Position numbers and translations under genes: made by a program
Part shown: positions 7,990 to 16,327 of the stretch, piece by piece
How the letters are laid out: each line of letters begins with the position of its first letter
How positions within the stretch are numbered: position 1 is the first letter of the stretch
Notes under the pieces: model-generated
What the model was told of the DNA's origin: nothing
The model's database searches: none
What the model saw: the letters and a program-made list of their open reading frames with translations, nothing else
Origin: Acinetobacter sp. S54
Lineage (GTDB): Bacteria > Pseudomonadota > Gammaproteobacteria > Pseudomonadales > Moraxellaceae
NCBI RefSeq assembly: GCF_016624945.1
Contig: NZ_JACVUI010000020.1
Coordinates: forward strand, 1-40,652
Length of the DNA stretch: 40,652 nt
Direction of reading: 5' to 3'

Positions 7990-8565
7990 ATGATGCTGAC
8001 CACCTCCGTTGTAGAAGCGGCACAGAGCTTAAAACAAGGCAATGTGCTTGCCTACCCTACAGAGGCCGTTTGGGGACTAGGCTGTGATCCATTTAATGAA
8101 CAGGCATTTCATAAAATTCTCTCTCTAAAAAAACGCCCCATCGAAAAAGGGGTCATTTTACTGGCAAGTCATATAGACCAAGTCCGCCCCTTGCTTGAAA
8201 GCCTTGACTCAGAAAGACAGAATCAGGTCATTCAAAGTTGGACTAATCGTAGTGTGACTGAACGCGCTACCACATGGCTACTGCCTGTCAACACAACACA
8301 AATTCCCCAGTGGATTACAGGAAAACATACTCAAGTTGCTGTAAGAGTGACAACACATACGCTATGTATCGCACTCTGCAATGCTTTTAATGGTTTTATT
8401 GTATCTACGAGTGCTAATCCTGCAGGTCTGGAACCAGCCCGCTCACTACAGGAAGCCAGTCATTATTTTGATGTAAATGTCGATTATCTAAATGGTGATC
8501 TAGGCTCAAGCCAGCAACCTAGCCGTATTCTTGATGCTATTACTGGAGAGGTTATACGCGCCTAA
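7990..8565 (+). CDS. tsaC: Threonylcarbamoyl-AMP synthase TsaC (YrdC/Sua5 family)
   Basis: TsaC makes threonylcarbamoyl-AMP from threonine, bicarbonate and ATP, the first step of the t6A37 modification of ANN-decoding tRNAs. The 191-residue protein begins with GNVLAYPTEAVWGLGCDP, continues with LKKRPIEKGVILL, and has the late STSANPAG motif, all family hallmarks. The frame is open back to 7807 inside dprA, but that extension is a shadow. The start is set at the ATG pair at 7990/7993, preceded by CAGGA. Short TsaC length (no Sua5 C-terminal domain). It follows dprA after 38 bases and is probably co-transcribed. Confidence 0.93.
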   Translation: MMLTTSVVEAAQSLKQGNVLAYPTEAVWGLGCDPFNEQAFHKILSLKKRPIEKGVILLASHIDQVRPLLESLDSERQNQVIQSWTNRSVTERATTWLLPVNTTQIPQWITGKHTQVAVRVTTHTLCIALCNAFNGFIVSTSANPAGLEPARSLQEASHYFDVNVDYLNGDLGSSQQPSRILDAITGEVIRA

Positions 8566-8571
8566 TTCAAG

Positions 8572-8586
8572 CGATAATAATTATCG
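8572..8586. promoter_or_regulatory. 15-bp dyad resembling a Fur-type 6-1-6 site
   Basis: CGATAAT-A-ATTATCG is a perfect dyad just after the tsaC stop and contains GATAAT-A-ATTATC, the 6-1-6 core of the classical Fur box. No plus-strand gene follows, so it could equally be a weak hairpin at the tsaC 3' end. Otherwise 8566-8649 is AT-rich and shows no gene. Confidence 0.3.
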
Positions 8587-8649
8587 TTAATTCCTCTAAG
8601 TGAGTTTTGTAGATAACGTTCAAATCATAAGAATTTAATATTTTTAACC

Positions 8650-8771
8650 CTAAAAAAAACCCAGCCATATAGAATGGCTGGGCATAAAAAAGGATGCTTT
8701 TCAACAACATCCAGAGGGTAACTTAAATCTGGTGCATATGGCCTGATTTTAATTTAGGCCACATTTTCAAT
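8650..8771 (-). ncRNA. Candidate structured small RNA, about 120 nt
   Basis: On the minus strand a promoter-like TTGTAT (8801-8806), 17-base spacer and CATAAT (8778-8783) would start RNA near 8771. Four inverted repeats follow: 8739-8744 with 8756-8761; 8711-8715 with 8728-8732; 8692-8696 with 8708-8712, followed by a U-rich run; and 8660-8668 with 8674-8682, followed by eight U residues. The last is a textbook rho-independent terminator. The second and third stems share two bases, so they may be alternatives. I see no convincing open frame. It could also be the 3' end of the ABC-transporter transcript. The surrounding 8772-9000 is very AT-rich and otherwise empty. Confidence 0.5.
8651..8682 (-). 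terminator. Rho-independent terminator, minus strand
   Basis: Nine-bp stem CCCAGCCAT/ATGGCTGGG (8660-8668 and 8674-8682) with a five-base loop. On the minus strand it is followed directly by eight T residues (8652-8659). It ends the candidate small RNA, or read-through from the transporter operon. The plus-strand side lacks a T run. Confidence 0.8.
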
Positions 8772-9000
8772 AGGCGTATTATGGATTAATGTTTTGTTTA
8801 ATACAAATATATTATTTATCTTATGGAAACCTCAAAAAATGGCATATTATTGTTAATATTTACTTAACAATTAAAATTATCATACTATTTTTATTGATTT
8901 TTTGAAAATTTTGACTTAATTGTCATATTTCAAATTTATTTAAAAATCATATAGAAGACACGGCAAAAATTTTTAATCTTAATTTTAGAGGCTTAAACTC

Positions 9001-9045
9001 TGATGATAAATAGATGATTCAACCTGACTCATCTATTCATCATCA
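9001..9045 (-). terminator. Hairpin after the nucleoside/purine ABC operon
   Basis: Arms 9001-9017 and 9029-9045 form a 17-bp stem with one G-T type mismatch and an 11-base loop. The hairpin lies just beyond the stop of the last permease gene (9054). Only a weak T-rich stretch follows on the minus strand, so it may be a 3'-end stabiliser rather than an efficient terminator. Confidence 0.5.
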
Positions 9046-9053
9046 TAAAAACA

Positions 9054-9971
9054 TTAAGGAATAAAGGATTTCCCCAATGATGCAGGTAAGTTCATTTGCA
9101 ATAGTTTTTTATCACGTGAAATCAAGACCAGAACTAAAATCGTAGCCACATACGGCAACGCCGCCAGTAATTCAACAGGCAGATCCAGACCCAACGCTTG
9201 CGCATGGAATTGTAAAATGGTGACACCACCAAATAAATAAGCACCGACCATCAATCGTGCAGGTTTCCACACTGCGAATACCACTAGTGCAATGGCAATC
9301 CAACCACGGCCTGCTACCATATTTTCAACCCATAATGGCGTATATACTGTTGATAAAAATGCCCCGCCTATTCCAGCCATGGCTCCACCGAACAATATAG
9401 CACCGTAACGAATCAACAATACTGGATAACCCATTGCATGTGCTGACTCTGGTGACTCGCCCACCGCTTTAAGCAATAAACCCAGCTTGGTTTTTGCCAA
9501 AATCCACCAAATGACAAAAAAAGATAAAATCGATAAATACACCACATAATTTTGGTGAAATAAAATCGGTCCAATAAAAGGGAGCTCCGACAGGACGGGA
9601 ATATCCAGTGCCTTTAACCCCTCCAAACTGTTGCTGACAAAATGTTGCCCCACAAAAGCGGATAACCCCACACCGAAAATGGTTAACGCAAGCCCACATG
9701 CGGCCTGATTAGCTGCGAGCGAAAGTGCCAAAATTGCAAAAATGAGTGCAGCACCCGCCCCTGCAATGGCCCCTGCCAAAAGTCCTGCTGCAGGCCCTAG
9801 ACCTGTGCTTGCACAAAAAGCAAAACCCGCAATGGCACCAATCAACATCATGCCTTCAACACCCAGATTAATCACCCCTGTTCGCTCTGCAACCAACTCA
9901 CCCATTCCTGCAAAAATCAGGGGTGTGCCCGCGGCCAGAGTACCCGCTAAAATTGGAACTAAATCAATCAT
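9054..9971 (-). CDS. Purine/nucleoside ABC transporter permease (NupQ/YufQ type)
   Basis: This 305-residue inner-membrane protein has about eight to ten hydrophobic segments. It shows the BPD_transp_2 pattern of branched-chain and nucleoside permeases, including an N-terminal GMGELVAERTGVINLGVEGMML segment shared by nucleoside permeases of the BMP-type systems. It is the second permease of the importer: the first ends at 9981, nine bases before this start, and the double ATPase lies upstream. The matching BMP-family binding protein is at 17930-19108. The cargo is inferred to be a nucleoside or purine base. It is the last gene of the cluster, followed by the hairpin at 9001-9045. Confidence 0.88.
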   Translation of the reverse strand: MIDLVPILAGTLAAGTPLIFAGMGELVAERTGVINLGVEGMMLIGAIAGFAFCASTGLGPAAGLLAGAIAGAGAALIFAILALSLAANQAACGLALTIFGVGLSAFVGQHFVSNSLEGLKALDIPVLSELPFIGPILFHQNYVVYLSILSFFVIWWILAKTKLGLLLKAVGESPESAHAMGYPVLLIRYGAILFGGAMAGIGGAFLSTVYTPLWVENMVAGRGWIAIALVVFAVWKPARLMVGAYLFGGVTILQFHAQALGLDLPVELLAALPYVATILVLVLISRDKKLLQMNLPASLGKSFIP

Positions 9972-9980
9972 GTCTAACTC

Positions 9981-11087
9981 CTAAGCTGTTTCAGTGGATG
10001 CAATGGAAGATGTATGCTTTTTCATTGTTTTAGACCTGCCAAATCGATAGCGATTTTCGATGAAAGCATCCGCAGCCAATAAGAAAAACAACAACATTCC
10101 CTGAAATAACCCTGTAATTGCTGCAGGAAGTTGTAAATTTAGCTGTGCGGTTTCTCCACCAATGTAGAGCAAGGCCATCAAAAATCCTGACAAAACAATC
10201 CCGATCGGGTTTAATCGTCCCAAATACGCCACAATAATTGCGGCATAACCATAACCTGGAGAAATATTTGGATTGAGTTGTCCAACCGGACCTGCAACCT
10301 CACCAATGCCTGCAATACCAGCCATAAAACCTGAGATCATAAGACTAAACCAGATAGCCTGCTTTGCAGAAAACCCCGAGTAGCGTGCAGCATCAGGTGC
10401 TTGACCACCTACTTCGAGCTTATATGCAAGAAAACTGCGTTTACTAAACAGCCAGAATGCCAACACTGCAAAAATGGTCACCCCAATCACAGCATTGATT
10501 CGTGTGCCTTCAAATAAAATAGGAAATAAAGTTCCATCGTCGAACATAACCGATTGTGGAAAATTCATGCCTTCGGGATCTTTCCACGGCCCATTAATCA
10601 AATACAGTAAAATAAATGTCGCAATATAATTCAGCATTAATGTGGTAAGAGTTTCTTGCGCATTAAAATGAGTTTTTAATAATGCAGGAATAGCCCCCCA
10701 TAAAGCTCCGCCAAGTGCACCCGCAATCACCATAGAAGGTAAGACCCAAAATGCGGAGATTCCCTGACACGCAATGGCTAAACCACCCCCAAAAATTGCG
10801 CCCATGATGAGCTGGCCTTCAGCACCGATATTAAAAATACGGGCTTTAAATCCAATCGATAGGCCTAATGCAATTAAAATTAAGGGACTGGCTTTAATAA
10901 TCAGCTCACTCCAGCCATACCAACTGGATAAGGGTTCAATAAAGAACACCTGAAAAGCTTCAAGCGGATTTTTCCCTAAAATCATAAATAATAGGCCGCC
11001 AATAGAGAACGTAGCCACCAAAGCAATTAAGGGAGAGAGCCACTTCATTAAAATCGATGGATGATCACGCGGTTCGAGTAAATGCAT
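9981..11087 (-). CDS. Purine/nucleoside ABC transporter permease (NupP/YufP type)
   Basis: This 368-residue inner-membrane permease is the partner of the 305-residue permease. It has many hydrophobic segments and the conserved block GLSIGFKARIFNIGAEGQLIMGAIFGG in shorter form (residues about 80-105), which matches nucleoside permeases of BMP-dependent importers. A further conserved element near residues 280-300 contains GYGYAAIIVAYLGRLNP. The first 20 residues are polar and cytoplasmic. It lies 28 bases after the ATPase gene and 9 bases before the second permease, so the three are one operon. Substrate not readable from sequence; purine or nucleoside is inferred from the neighbours. Confidence 0.88.
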   Translation of the reverse strand: MHLLEPRDHPSILMKWLSPLIALVATFSIGGLLFMILGKNPLEAFQVFFIEPLSSWYGWSELIIKASPLILIALGLSIGFKARIFNIGAEGQLIMGAIFGGGLAIACQGISAFWVLPSMVIAGALGGALWGAIPALLKTHFNAQETLTTLMLNYIATFILLYLINGPWKDPEGMNFPQSVMFDDGTLFPILFEGTRINAVIGVTIFAVLAFWLFSKRSFLAYKLEVGGQAPDAARYSGFSAKQAIWFSLMISGFMAGIAGIGEVAGPVGQLNPNISPGYGYAAIIVAYLGRLNPIGIVLSGFLMALLYIGGETAQLNLQLPAAITGLFQGMLLFFLLAADAFIENRYRFGRSKTMKKHTSSIASTETA

Positions 11088-11115
11088 ATGTAACCCCAGT
11101 TCAAATGATATAGAC

Positions 11116-12723
11116 CTAAGCAGATGCGTCTAAAACGCTTGGGCTTTGCGATTGCCGATGCAATCCAGACATCATCAAACCAATCGTTTCAGCATCGGTT
11201 TCATTGACAGATTGAGCTTCACTTAGGCGACCTGCGGCCAGAACAGCAATTCGATCACTGATCTCAAATAATTCTTCCAATTCTTCAGAAATTACAATAA
11301 TGGCTACACCCTGACGCGACAGATCAATCAGTGTTTGACGAATAAAAGCGGCTGCACCGACATCGACCCCCCAAGTGGGTTGGGCCACCACCATAACTTT
11401 AGGCTGTTGCAGGATTTCACGACCTACGATGAATTTTTGTAGGTTGCCACCCGACAAAGAACGCGCGACAGCCGCCGTTCCAGAGGCTTTTACCGCAAAT
11501 TTCTGAATACAGTCTTGTGCGAAATGACGCGCCTTTTCGTAATTGACCAACCCATAACGCACAAAACCTTGTCGAAATGCGGTCAGTAAAGCATTTTGAG
11601 TTAGACTCATCGCGGGAATAGCGCCACGTCCCAAACGCTCTTCAGGCACAAAACCAAAACCCAGTGCGCGGCGCTGTCCCGCATTTAAATGGCCGATCGC
11701 TCGTCCCTCTAAGATTACGCAGCCTTTTGCAGTCGTAATTTCACCAGACAAGGCTGTCAGTAGTTCGGCTTGACCATTTCCAGAAATACCTGCAATACCC
11801 AGAATCTCTCCTGTTTTCACACTAAGCTGAATATGTTCGAGCGAGGTTCCAAAAATATCAGGTGCCTGAACATTGAGCTGTTTCACTTCAAATATAGGCT
11901 TACTCTCGCCCACATAAACAGGATGTTCATAAGCAGGAAGATCACGGCCAATCATCATCTTAGCCAGACTCGCGGTACTTTCCTGTTTAGGAATGGCAGT
12001 TCCTGTCACGGTTCCACTCCGTAAAATAGTAGCGCAATCACATAAGCTCTGTATCTCATTGAGTTTATGACTGATATATAAAATTGATACCCCTTCACTG
12101 GCTAAACGACGTAACGTTTCAAACAAGATTAATACTGCTTGAGGGGTAAGTACCGAAGTGGGTTCATCCAAAATTAACAATGATGGGTTTTGCAATAAAC
12201 AACGTACAATTTCAACACGTTGTCGCTCACCAACCGATAAACTATAAACGGTTCTTTTCGGATCAATAGGCAATCCATACTTTTCAGAGACTTCAATGAC
12301 GCGCTTGGATAATGCGTTTAGATCAAATTTTTCATCTAAGCCCAGTGCAATATTTTCCACTACCGTCAATGTTTCAAATAGAGAAAAATGTTGATACACC
12401 ATACCAATTCCCAAACGTCGGGCCGCAGCAGGACTTTCAATAGTGACAGAGCGACCATTCCAGACAATCTCTCCTTCATCGGCCTTCACTGCCCCATAAA
12501 TAATTTTCATCAGGGTACTTTTGCCTGCACCGTTTTCACCCAATACTGCATGGATTTCACCGGGTGCGACCTGTAAATTAATATGGTCGTTGGCCACTAA
12601 ACTGCCATACTGTTTCGTTATATTGATCAACTCCAGACGATTTTTCTGCAAGATAGGTACAGGTCTGCTGGTGGTCATATTCACGTCTGGATCAACAGAG
12701 ATTTTATCGGTAGGTAAAGCCAT
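11116..12723 (-). CDS. Double-domain ABC ATPase for purine/nucleoside import
   Basis: This 535-residue protein has two fused nucleotide-binding domains, as in sugar and BMP-type nucleoside importers. Domain one (about 30-260) has Walker A GENGAGKST, signature LSVGERQRVEIVR and Walker B LLILDEPTSVL. Domain two (about 285-520) is typically degenerate: its Walker A position reads GISGNGQAE, the signature is LSGGNLQK, and the Walker B region reads VMVVAQPTWGVD, lacking the usual Asp-Glu. Only the first site is likely to hydrolyse ATP fully, as known for this class. It lies upstream of both permeases and downstream of the deaminase, all on the same strand. Confidence 0.9.
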   Translation of the reverse strand: MALPTDKISVDPDVNMTTSRPVPILQKNRLELINITKQYGSLVANDHINLQVAPGEIHAVLGENGAGKSTLMKIIYGAVKADEGEIVWNGRSVTIESPAAARRLGIGMVYQHFSLFETLTVVENIALGLDEKFDLNALSKRVIEVSEKYGLPIDPKRTVYSLSVGERQRVEIVRCLLQNPSLLILDEPTSVLTPQAVLILFETLRRLASEGVSILYISHKLNEIQSLCDCATILRSGTVTGTAIPKQESTASLAKMMIGRDLPAYEHPVYVGESKPIFEVKQLNVQAPDIFGTSLEHIQLSVKTGEILGIAGISGNGQAELLTALSGEITTAKGCVILEGRAIGHLNAGQRRALGFGFVPEERLGRGAIPAMSLTQNALLTAFRQGFVRYGLVNYEKARHFAQDCIQKFAVKASGTAAVARSLSGGNLQKFIVGREILQQPKVMVVAQPTWGVDVGAAAFIRQTLIDLSRQGVAIIVISEELEELFEISDRIAVLAAGRLSEAQSVNETDAETIGLMMSGLHRQSQSPSVLDASA

Positions 12724-12821
12724 CAGGTCATCTCTTTAACTCATGTGATTAGAATGAAGCAAGGGACATGCCATGCTGCAATCATTTTATTTTGTGAATA
12801 ATATTTAAATAAAAAATCTGT

Positions 12822-13328
12822 TTAGTGACTTAATTCAGTCCAAAACCCTTGATGTGCTTGCGCTGCTTCTTCACTCAAACACGGCCCAATGACCCTTATT
12901 TCGCGTTGTCCACTAGCAAATACCTGACGACAAGGTAAAGATAACGTCGGGTTTTCTGGGTGATTCCCTGTAATTTCGAGAAGTTGTGTTTCACTCATGC
13001 CATAGACGACCCGACCAATACCTGTCCAATAAATCGCACCAGAACACATCGCACAGGGTTCAGCATTGGTATATAAAGTACAATTACGCAACTTTTCCAA
13101 TGACAAAAGTCGTGCGGCCTGCCCTGCTGCAACAGTTTCAGCATGACGGGTGGGATCACCCGTCGGAGGCAATGAATTATTGCCTGCCTCAGTCACAACC
13201 TCGCCTTGCGCATTCACCACAATTGCGGCAAAAGGATGTAAACCTTGCAATTTAGTTTGTTCTGCCAATTCAAACGTTTTTCTTAGAAAAAACAGATCTT
13301 GCGTTGTTGCCTGATCATTTAATGTCAT
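12822..13328 (-). CDS. Nucleoside/guanine deaminase of the CDA fold
   Basis: This 168-residue zinc deaminase has the two metal motifs of the cytidine-deaminase superfamily: HAE in GDPTRHAETVA, and PCAMC in CTLYTNAEPCAMCSGAIYW. The latter stretch closely resembles Bacillus GuaD, which converts guanine to xanthine. HPFAAIVV near residue 30 is the corresponding N-terminal strand. tRNA adenosine deaminase TadA is a relative, but the transporter and porin context favours a free base or nucleoside substrate. It lies between the Tsx-like porin and the ATPase genes. The exact substrate (guanine, a methylguanine or another aminopurine) cannot be told from sequence. Confidence 0.82.
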   Translation of the reverse strand: MTLNDQATTQDLFFLRKTFELAEQTKLQGLHPFAAIVVNAQGEVVTEAGNNSLPPTGDPTRHAETVAAGQAARLLSLEKLRNCTLYTNAEPCAMCSGAIYWTGIGRVVYGMSETQLLEITGNHPENPTLSLPCRQVFASGQREIRVIGPCLSEEAAQAHQGFWTELSH

Positions 13329-13371
13329 TTTGATGTCTCTTTTAATTCAATAACGATTGATCATAAAGACG

Positions 13372-13402
13372 GAGCGTAAGTAAAAATTTTCTATTTACGC
13401 TC
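13372..13402 (-). other. Intergenic hairpin between porin and deaminase genes
   Basis: GAGCGTAA (13372-13379) pairs with TTACGCTC (13395-13402). The stem stands between the porin stop (13426) and the deaminase start (13328). No clear T run follows on the minus strand, so it may partly terminate transcription or protect the porin message, adjusting porin level relative to downstream genes. Confidence 0.4.
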
Positions 13403-13425
13403 TATCTGCATCATTCACGATATTT

Positions 13426-14334
13426 TTAAAAATGATAGTCAACCCGAACCATTGGTGTGCTGGCTGTGGCACCTTTTCCTGCAAAGCCATCGGTGTCATT
13501 GCCAAATTTATTTTTCCAATACTCATAGCCTGCGCCTGCGCGTAACTTGCTGCCTTTTAACCCAATAACTGGGCTCAAGTCATACATCACACGTGCATCA
13601 ATATGGGTTTCAGCTTTTGTATCACCACCAGACTCATTTTTTCCTTTTGAATCAATCCAAAGTGCATATCCCTCAAAAGATAGCGGTGTTTTTCCAATTG
13701 GAATACCCCATGTAAACTGTGCAGCAGCATGAGTGTCATAGGTATAACGACCCGAAGAATACCCAAATCGCGGGGTATCTGATGAAGGATCATTACTTTC
13801 AAATAATGCCAATACGCTAAAATCTAGAAAACCAGGCACATCAAATTGAATAGTTGGCCCTACCACCCACATACGTTTTTTTGAACCATAACTATCATTT
13901 TTAGTGTTCCAGTCCAGCCCCAATGTTAAACCCGCACCACGAATGTAGCCCGGTACAGATAAATTTGTCTTAGTAATGGCGCCAGCATCCAGATAACGAC
14001 GAATGACCACATAGGCTTCCTGAGTCCCTTTATCATTGGATTGAGTGCTATTCGGTTCATCATCTGACTGAAGTAAATCGACATTAAAGAAATTTGAACC
14101 GTACTTATCACCACTGGCATGGGTCAGGTTAAAAATTTGTTTGGTGATATCCGTACGACTGCCATCTGAATCGTTTTTATACGGTTCTGCAAATTGTGAT
14201 CCGTAACGCCACCCAATAGACGTATCGCTCCATATGGCAGCCTGTACAGATTGCATGGTTCCAATTCCCCCCAGAATAGTCGCCATAGCAGTCATTAGAT
14301 TTTTTAATACATTACCTTGTTGTACTACGTTCAT
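13426..14334 (-). CDS. Tsx/OmpK-like nucleoside-specific outer-membrane channel
   Basis: This 302-residue protein has a signal peptide ending near SVQAA (about residue 33). The rest is made of alternating short strands rich in aromatic residues and ends in HF, as expected for a beta-barrel. The motif WSDTSIGWRYG right after the signal peptide and the late YEYWKNKFG are typical of the Tsx/OmpK family, which passes nucleosides through the outer membrane. It lies upstream of the deaminase and the ABC importer on the same strand and supplies the outer-membrane step. The 314 bases upstream (14335-14648) hold repeats but no gene. Confidence 0.85.
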   Translation of the reverse strand: MNVVQQGNVLKNLMTAMATILGGIGTMQSVQAAIWSDTSIGWRYGSQFAEPYKNDSDGSRTDITKQIFNLTHASGDKYGSNFFNVDLLQSDDEPNSTQSNDKGTQEAYVVIRRYLDAGAITKTNLSVPGYIRGAGLTLGLDWNTKNDSYGSKKRMWVVGPTIQFDVPGFLDFSVLALFESNDPSSDTPRFGYSSGRYTYDTHAAAQFTWGIPIGKTPLSFEGYALWIDSKGKNESGGDTKAETHIDARVMYDLSPVIGLKGSKLRAGAGYEYWKNKFGNDTDGFAGKGATASTPMVRVDYHF

Positions 14335-14356
14335 TGCACATTTCCCCTTATCATTT

Positions 14357-14391
14357 TCTCAAGATCAAAGCTCACAATATTCATCTCAAGA
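14357..14391. repeat. Direct repeat TCTCAAGA x2 upstream of the porin gene
   Basis: TCTCAAGA occurs at 14357-14364 and 14384-14391, 27 bases apart, just upstream of the porin start (14334). The spacing is close to two and a half helical turns. They could be half-sites for a regulator such as the adjacent LysR protein, but no canonical LysR box is obvious. Confidence 0.25.
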
Positions 14392-14578
14392 CTCATAATG
14401 ATGGCTTTTCAAAAATCACGTTTGCCCCAATGCAAAACGATCTGACCCTGTGATAAAGGCAAATTTCCTACCAAAGATTGGCATATTAAAAATGTGCAAT
14501 GTTGCTTATGTTAAAACAGATATAAACAATAAAATGATTGTTTTTGAACCGATGTCATGAAAGCACAGACAGAATTCA

Positions 14579-14621
14579 GCGCAGGAAAATGAATGTTATC
14601 TTCCTGTGCTTAAGCTTAAGC
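14579..14621 (-). other. Hairpin and adjoining 14-bp palindrome after the LysR gene
   Basis: GCGCAGGAA (14579-14587) can pair with TTCCTGTGC (14601-14609) with one G-T pair. Adjoining it, GCTTAAGCTTAAGC (14608-14621) is a perfect palindrome. The pair lies beyond the LysR gene stop (14649). There is no T run, so termination is uncertain; it may instead be part of the control region of the porin operon. Confidence 0.35.
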
Positions 14622-14648
14622 GATTGAGAGAATGAGCTTAGATATTCG

Positions 14649-15593
14649 TTAATTGACCACATGACTATCGTTTCTCAGAACCGAAATCACCAACTCTCTG
14701 AACCAGCGAAACTCAGGAGAACGATGCTGACGTTCGTGCCAAAGTAGATAATAAGAAATTTTGGGAAACTGGATTGGCGCATCAGAAATAGTCAAAGGCA
14801 ATAATGCACTATAATGGCGAGAAAATGAGCGCGGAGCAGAAAAAATCGCGTCAAGTTGTAGCAGCATATAAGGAATCATTCCAAAGTACGGAATAAATGC
14901 CACAATATTACGTTTTAGGCGCTCTTTGGATAAATGTAAATCGATGACTCCGCGTTGCCCTACGGTATAAGGTGTTGGAGCAATATGATCAGCATTAAGA
15001 TAATCATCCATCGACAGGGTCTTATGCGCCAGAGGATGCGACTTACGCATCAAACAGACCACTTCATCCTCGAACAATGGAGCAAGTCGTAAATATTCAG
15101 GAGGCTGTGGCCAGTTACCAATCACCGCATCGTACATCCCACTTTCCAATGCGTGGGCATAATCTACATTATGTCCCATGGAATGCATAATGACCGTGCA
15201 ATGCGGTGCTTCTACATGAATCCTGCGAAGAATTTCACCAATCGCGATAGGGTTTAAATAATCCGATGCTGCCAGATTAAATACCTGACGCGATTGTGCT
15301 GGGTCAAAATTAACTTGTTGGGTGGCAATTAATTCAAGCTGGCTTAATACCTGACTCACTGGCTCAAGTAAGGATAAACCACGTTCAGTAGGGGTCATGC
15401 CGTTGCGGCTACGCACCAAAAGCTGATCACCTGTGATTTCCCTTAATTTTTTTAAAGCGGTACTAATGGCAGGTTGTGATTGATTCAGTCGTTTGGCTGC
15501 ATTAGACACACTTTTTTCTGTTAAAAGCACATATAAAACTTGCAACAAATGTGCGTCTAATGCTTCCCATTTATTTGTAGGATGAATCACCAA
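14649..15593 (-). CDS. LysR-family transcriptional regulator
   Basis: This 314-residue protein has the N-terminal winged helix-turn-helix of LysR regulators (about residues 12-75), including VSNAAKRLNQSQPAISTALKKL, and a C-terminal two-lobed effector domain (about 100-300). The effector class resembles the NodD/LinR-like group that responds to small aromatic or heterocyclic ligands, but I cannot name a ligand. It sits inside the purine cluster between the GST-like gene and the porin gene, all on the same strand. It is the obvious candidate to control both parts, with the substrate or a purine intermediate as inducer (inference). Confidence 0.88.
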   Translation of the reverse strand: MVIHPTNKWEALDAHLLQVLYVLLTEKSVSNAAKRLNQSQPAISTALKKLREITGDQLLVRSRNGMTPTERGLSLLEPVSQVLSQLELIATQQVNFDPAQSRQVFNLAASDYLNPIAIGEILRRIHVEAPHCTVIMHSMGHNVDYAHALESGMYDAVIGNWPQPPEYLRLAPLFEDEVVCLMRKSHPLAHKTLSMDDYLNADHIAPTPYTVGQRGVIDLHLSKERLKRNIVAFIPYFGMIPYMLLQLDAIFSAPRSFSRHYSALLPLTISDAPIQFPKISYYLLWHERQHRSPEFRWFRELVISVLRNDSHVVN

Positions 15594-15709
15594 TCTGTCC
15601 TTATCTAAGATAACCCGAGTCTATAGGCAAAATTTATACCATCTCTAACCTACAATAAGACAGAACGATTCATAATGATTAAAATAAAAACAGTTTTTTA
15701 CGATTTATC

Positions 15710-16327
15710 TCAGTTGATGGCCAATAAACCAGCCATCGGAATAAATTTTGGTTGATGGCGAATATGGTTTATCCAACGACGAATGTGTAAAAAAGGCAGC
15801 AAACTTACACCCGCATCCCAAGCCAACGCAACTTGAGGAAATACAATCAAGTCAGCGGCCGTCAGTTGCCCACCCAACAAATATCGGTGTCCGCAAATGG
15901 TTTGCTCACATAAATGATCATCCAGCTCACGCAACTGCTGCGCTGCCTGCTTAAATAGTCTTTTTTCATCTGTCAAAAATTGATCCATTGCCAGACTGGC
16001 CTGACGTAATCGTCCCAAACTCAGTTTGAGTTTTTCATTAAAATCATGCCACTCCTGTATTTGCGATGACAAATAAACTGGTATCCATTGAGATTGTGTT
16101 CCTGTTAATTCAACTAAATATTGAAAGATGAACATCAGCCCAGACATGTTTGAAGAAGAATCTAATAAAACTGGCGATTCAAATTTATTATCGAATTGCT
16201 CAACATCTGCATATACAGACTGATAAGGAAGTTGTAAAAACTCAAGTAACAAACGTACGCTATAGCAATCTGTCGATAATGGATCATCGGCAAAATTTAG
16301 AGGCAATCTTGATAGATTTACGTTCAT
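15710..16327 (-). CDS. GST-like protein, possible oxygenase scaffold (NdmE-like)
   Basis: This 205-residue protein has a glutathione-S-transferase layout: a thioredoxin-like N-terminal part (about 1-75, with STDCYSVRLLLEFLQLPY) and an all-helical C-terminal part with the conserved YLLGGQLTAADLIVFPQV. Its start overlaps the oxygenase stop by four bases (ATGA type), so translation is coupled. In caffeine-degrading Pseudomonas, the GST-like NdmE is a structural partner of the N7-demethylase NdmC/NdmD. By analogy I infer a scaffold role for the neighbouring split oxygenase rather than detoxification. Conventional glutathione transferase activity remains possible. Confidence 0.75.
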   Translation of the reverse strand: MNVNLSRLPLNFADDPLSTDCYSVRLLLEFLQLPYQSVYADVEQFDNKFESPVLLDSSSNMSGLMFIFQYLVELTGTQSQWIPVYLSSQIQEWHDFNEKLKLSLGRLRQASLAMDQFLTDEKRLFKQAAQQLRELDDHLCEQTICGHRYLLGGQLTAADLIVFPQVALAWDAGVSLLPFLHIRRWINHIRHQPKFIPMAGLLAIN

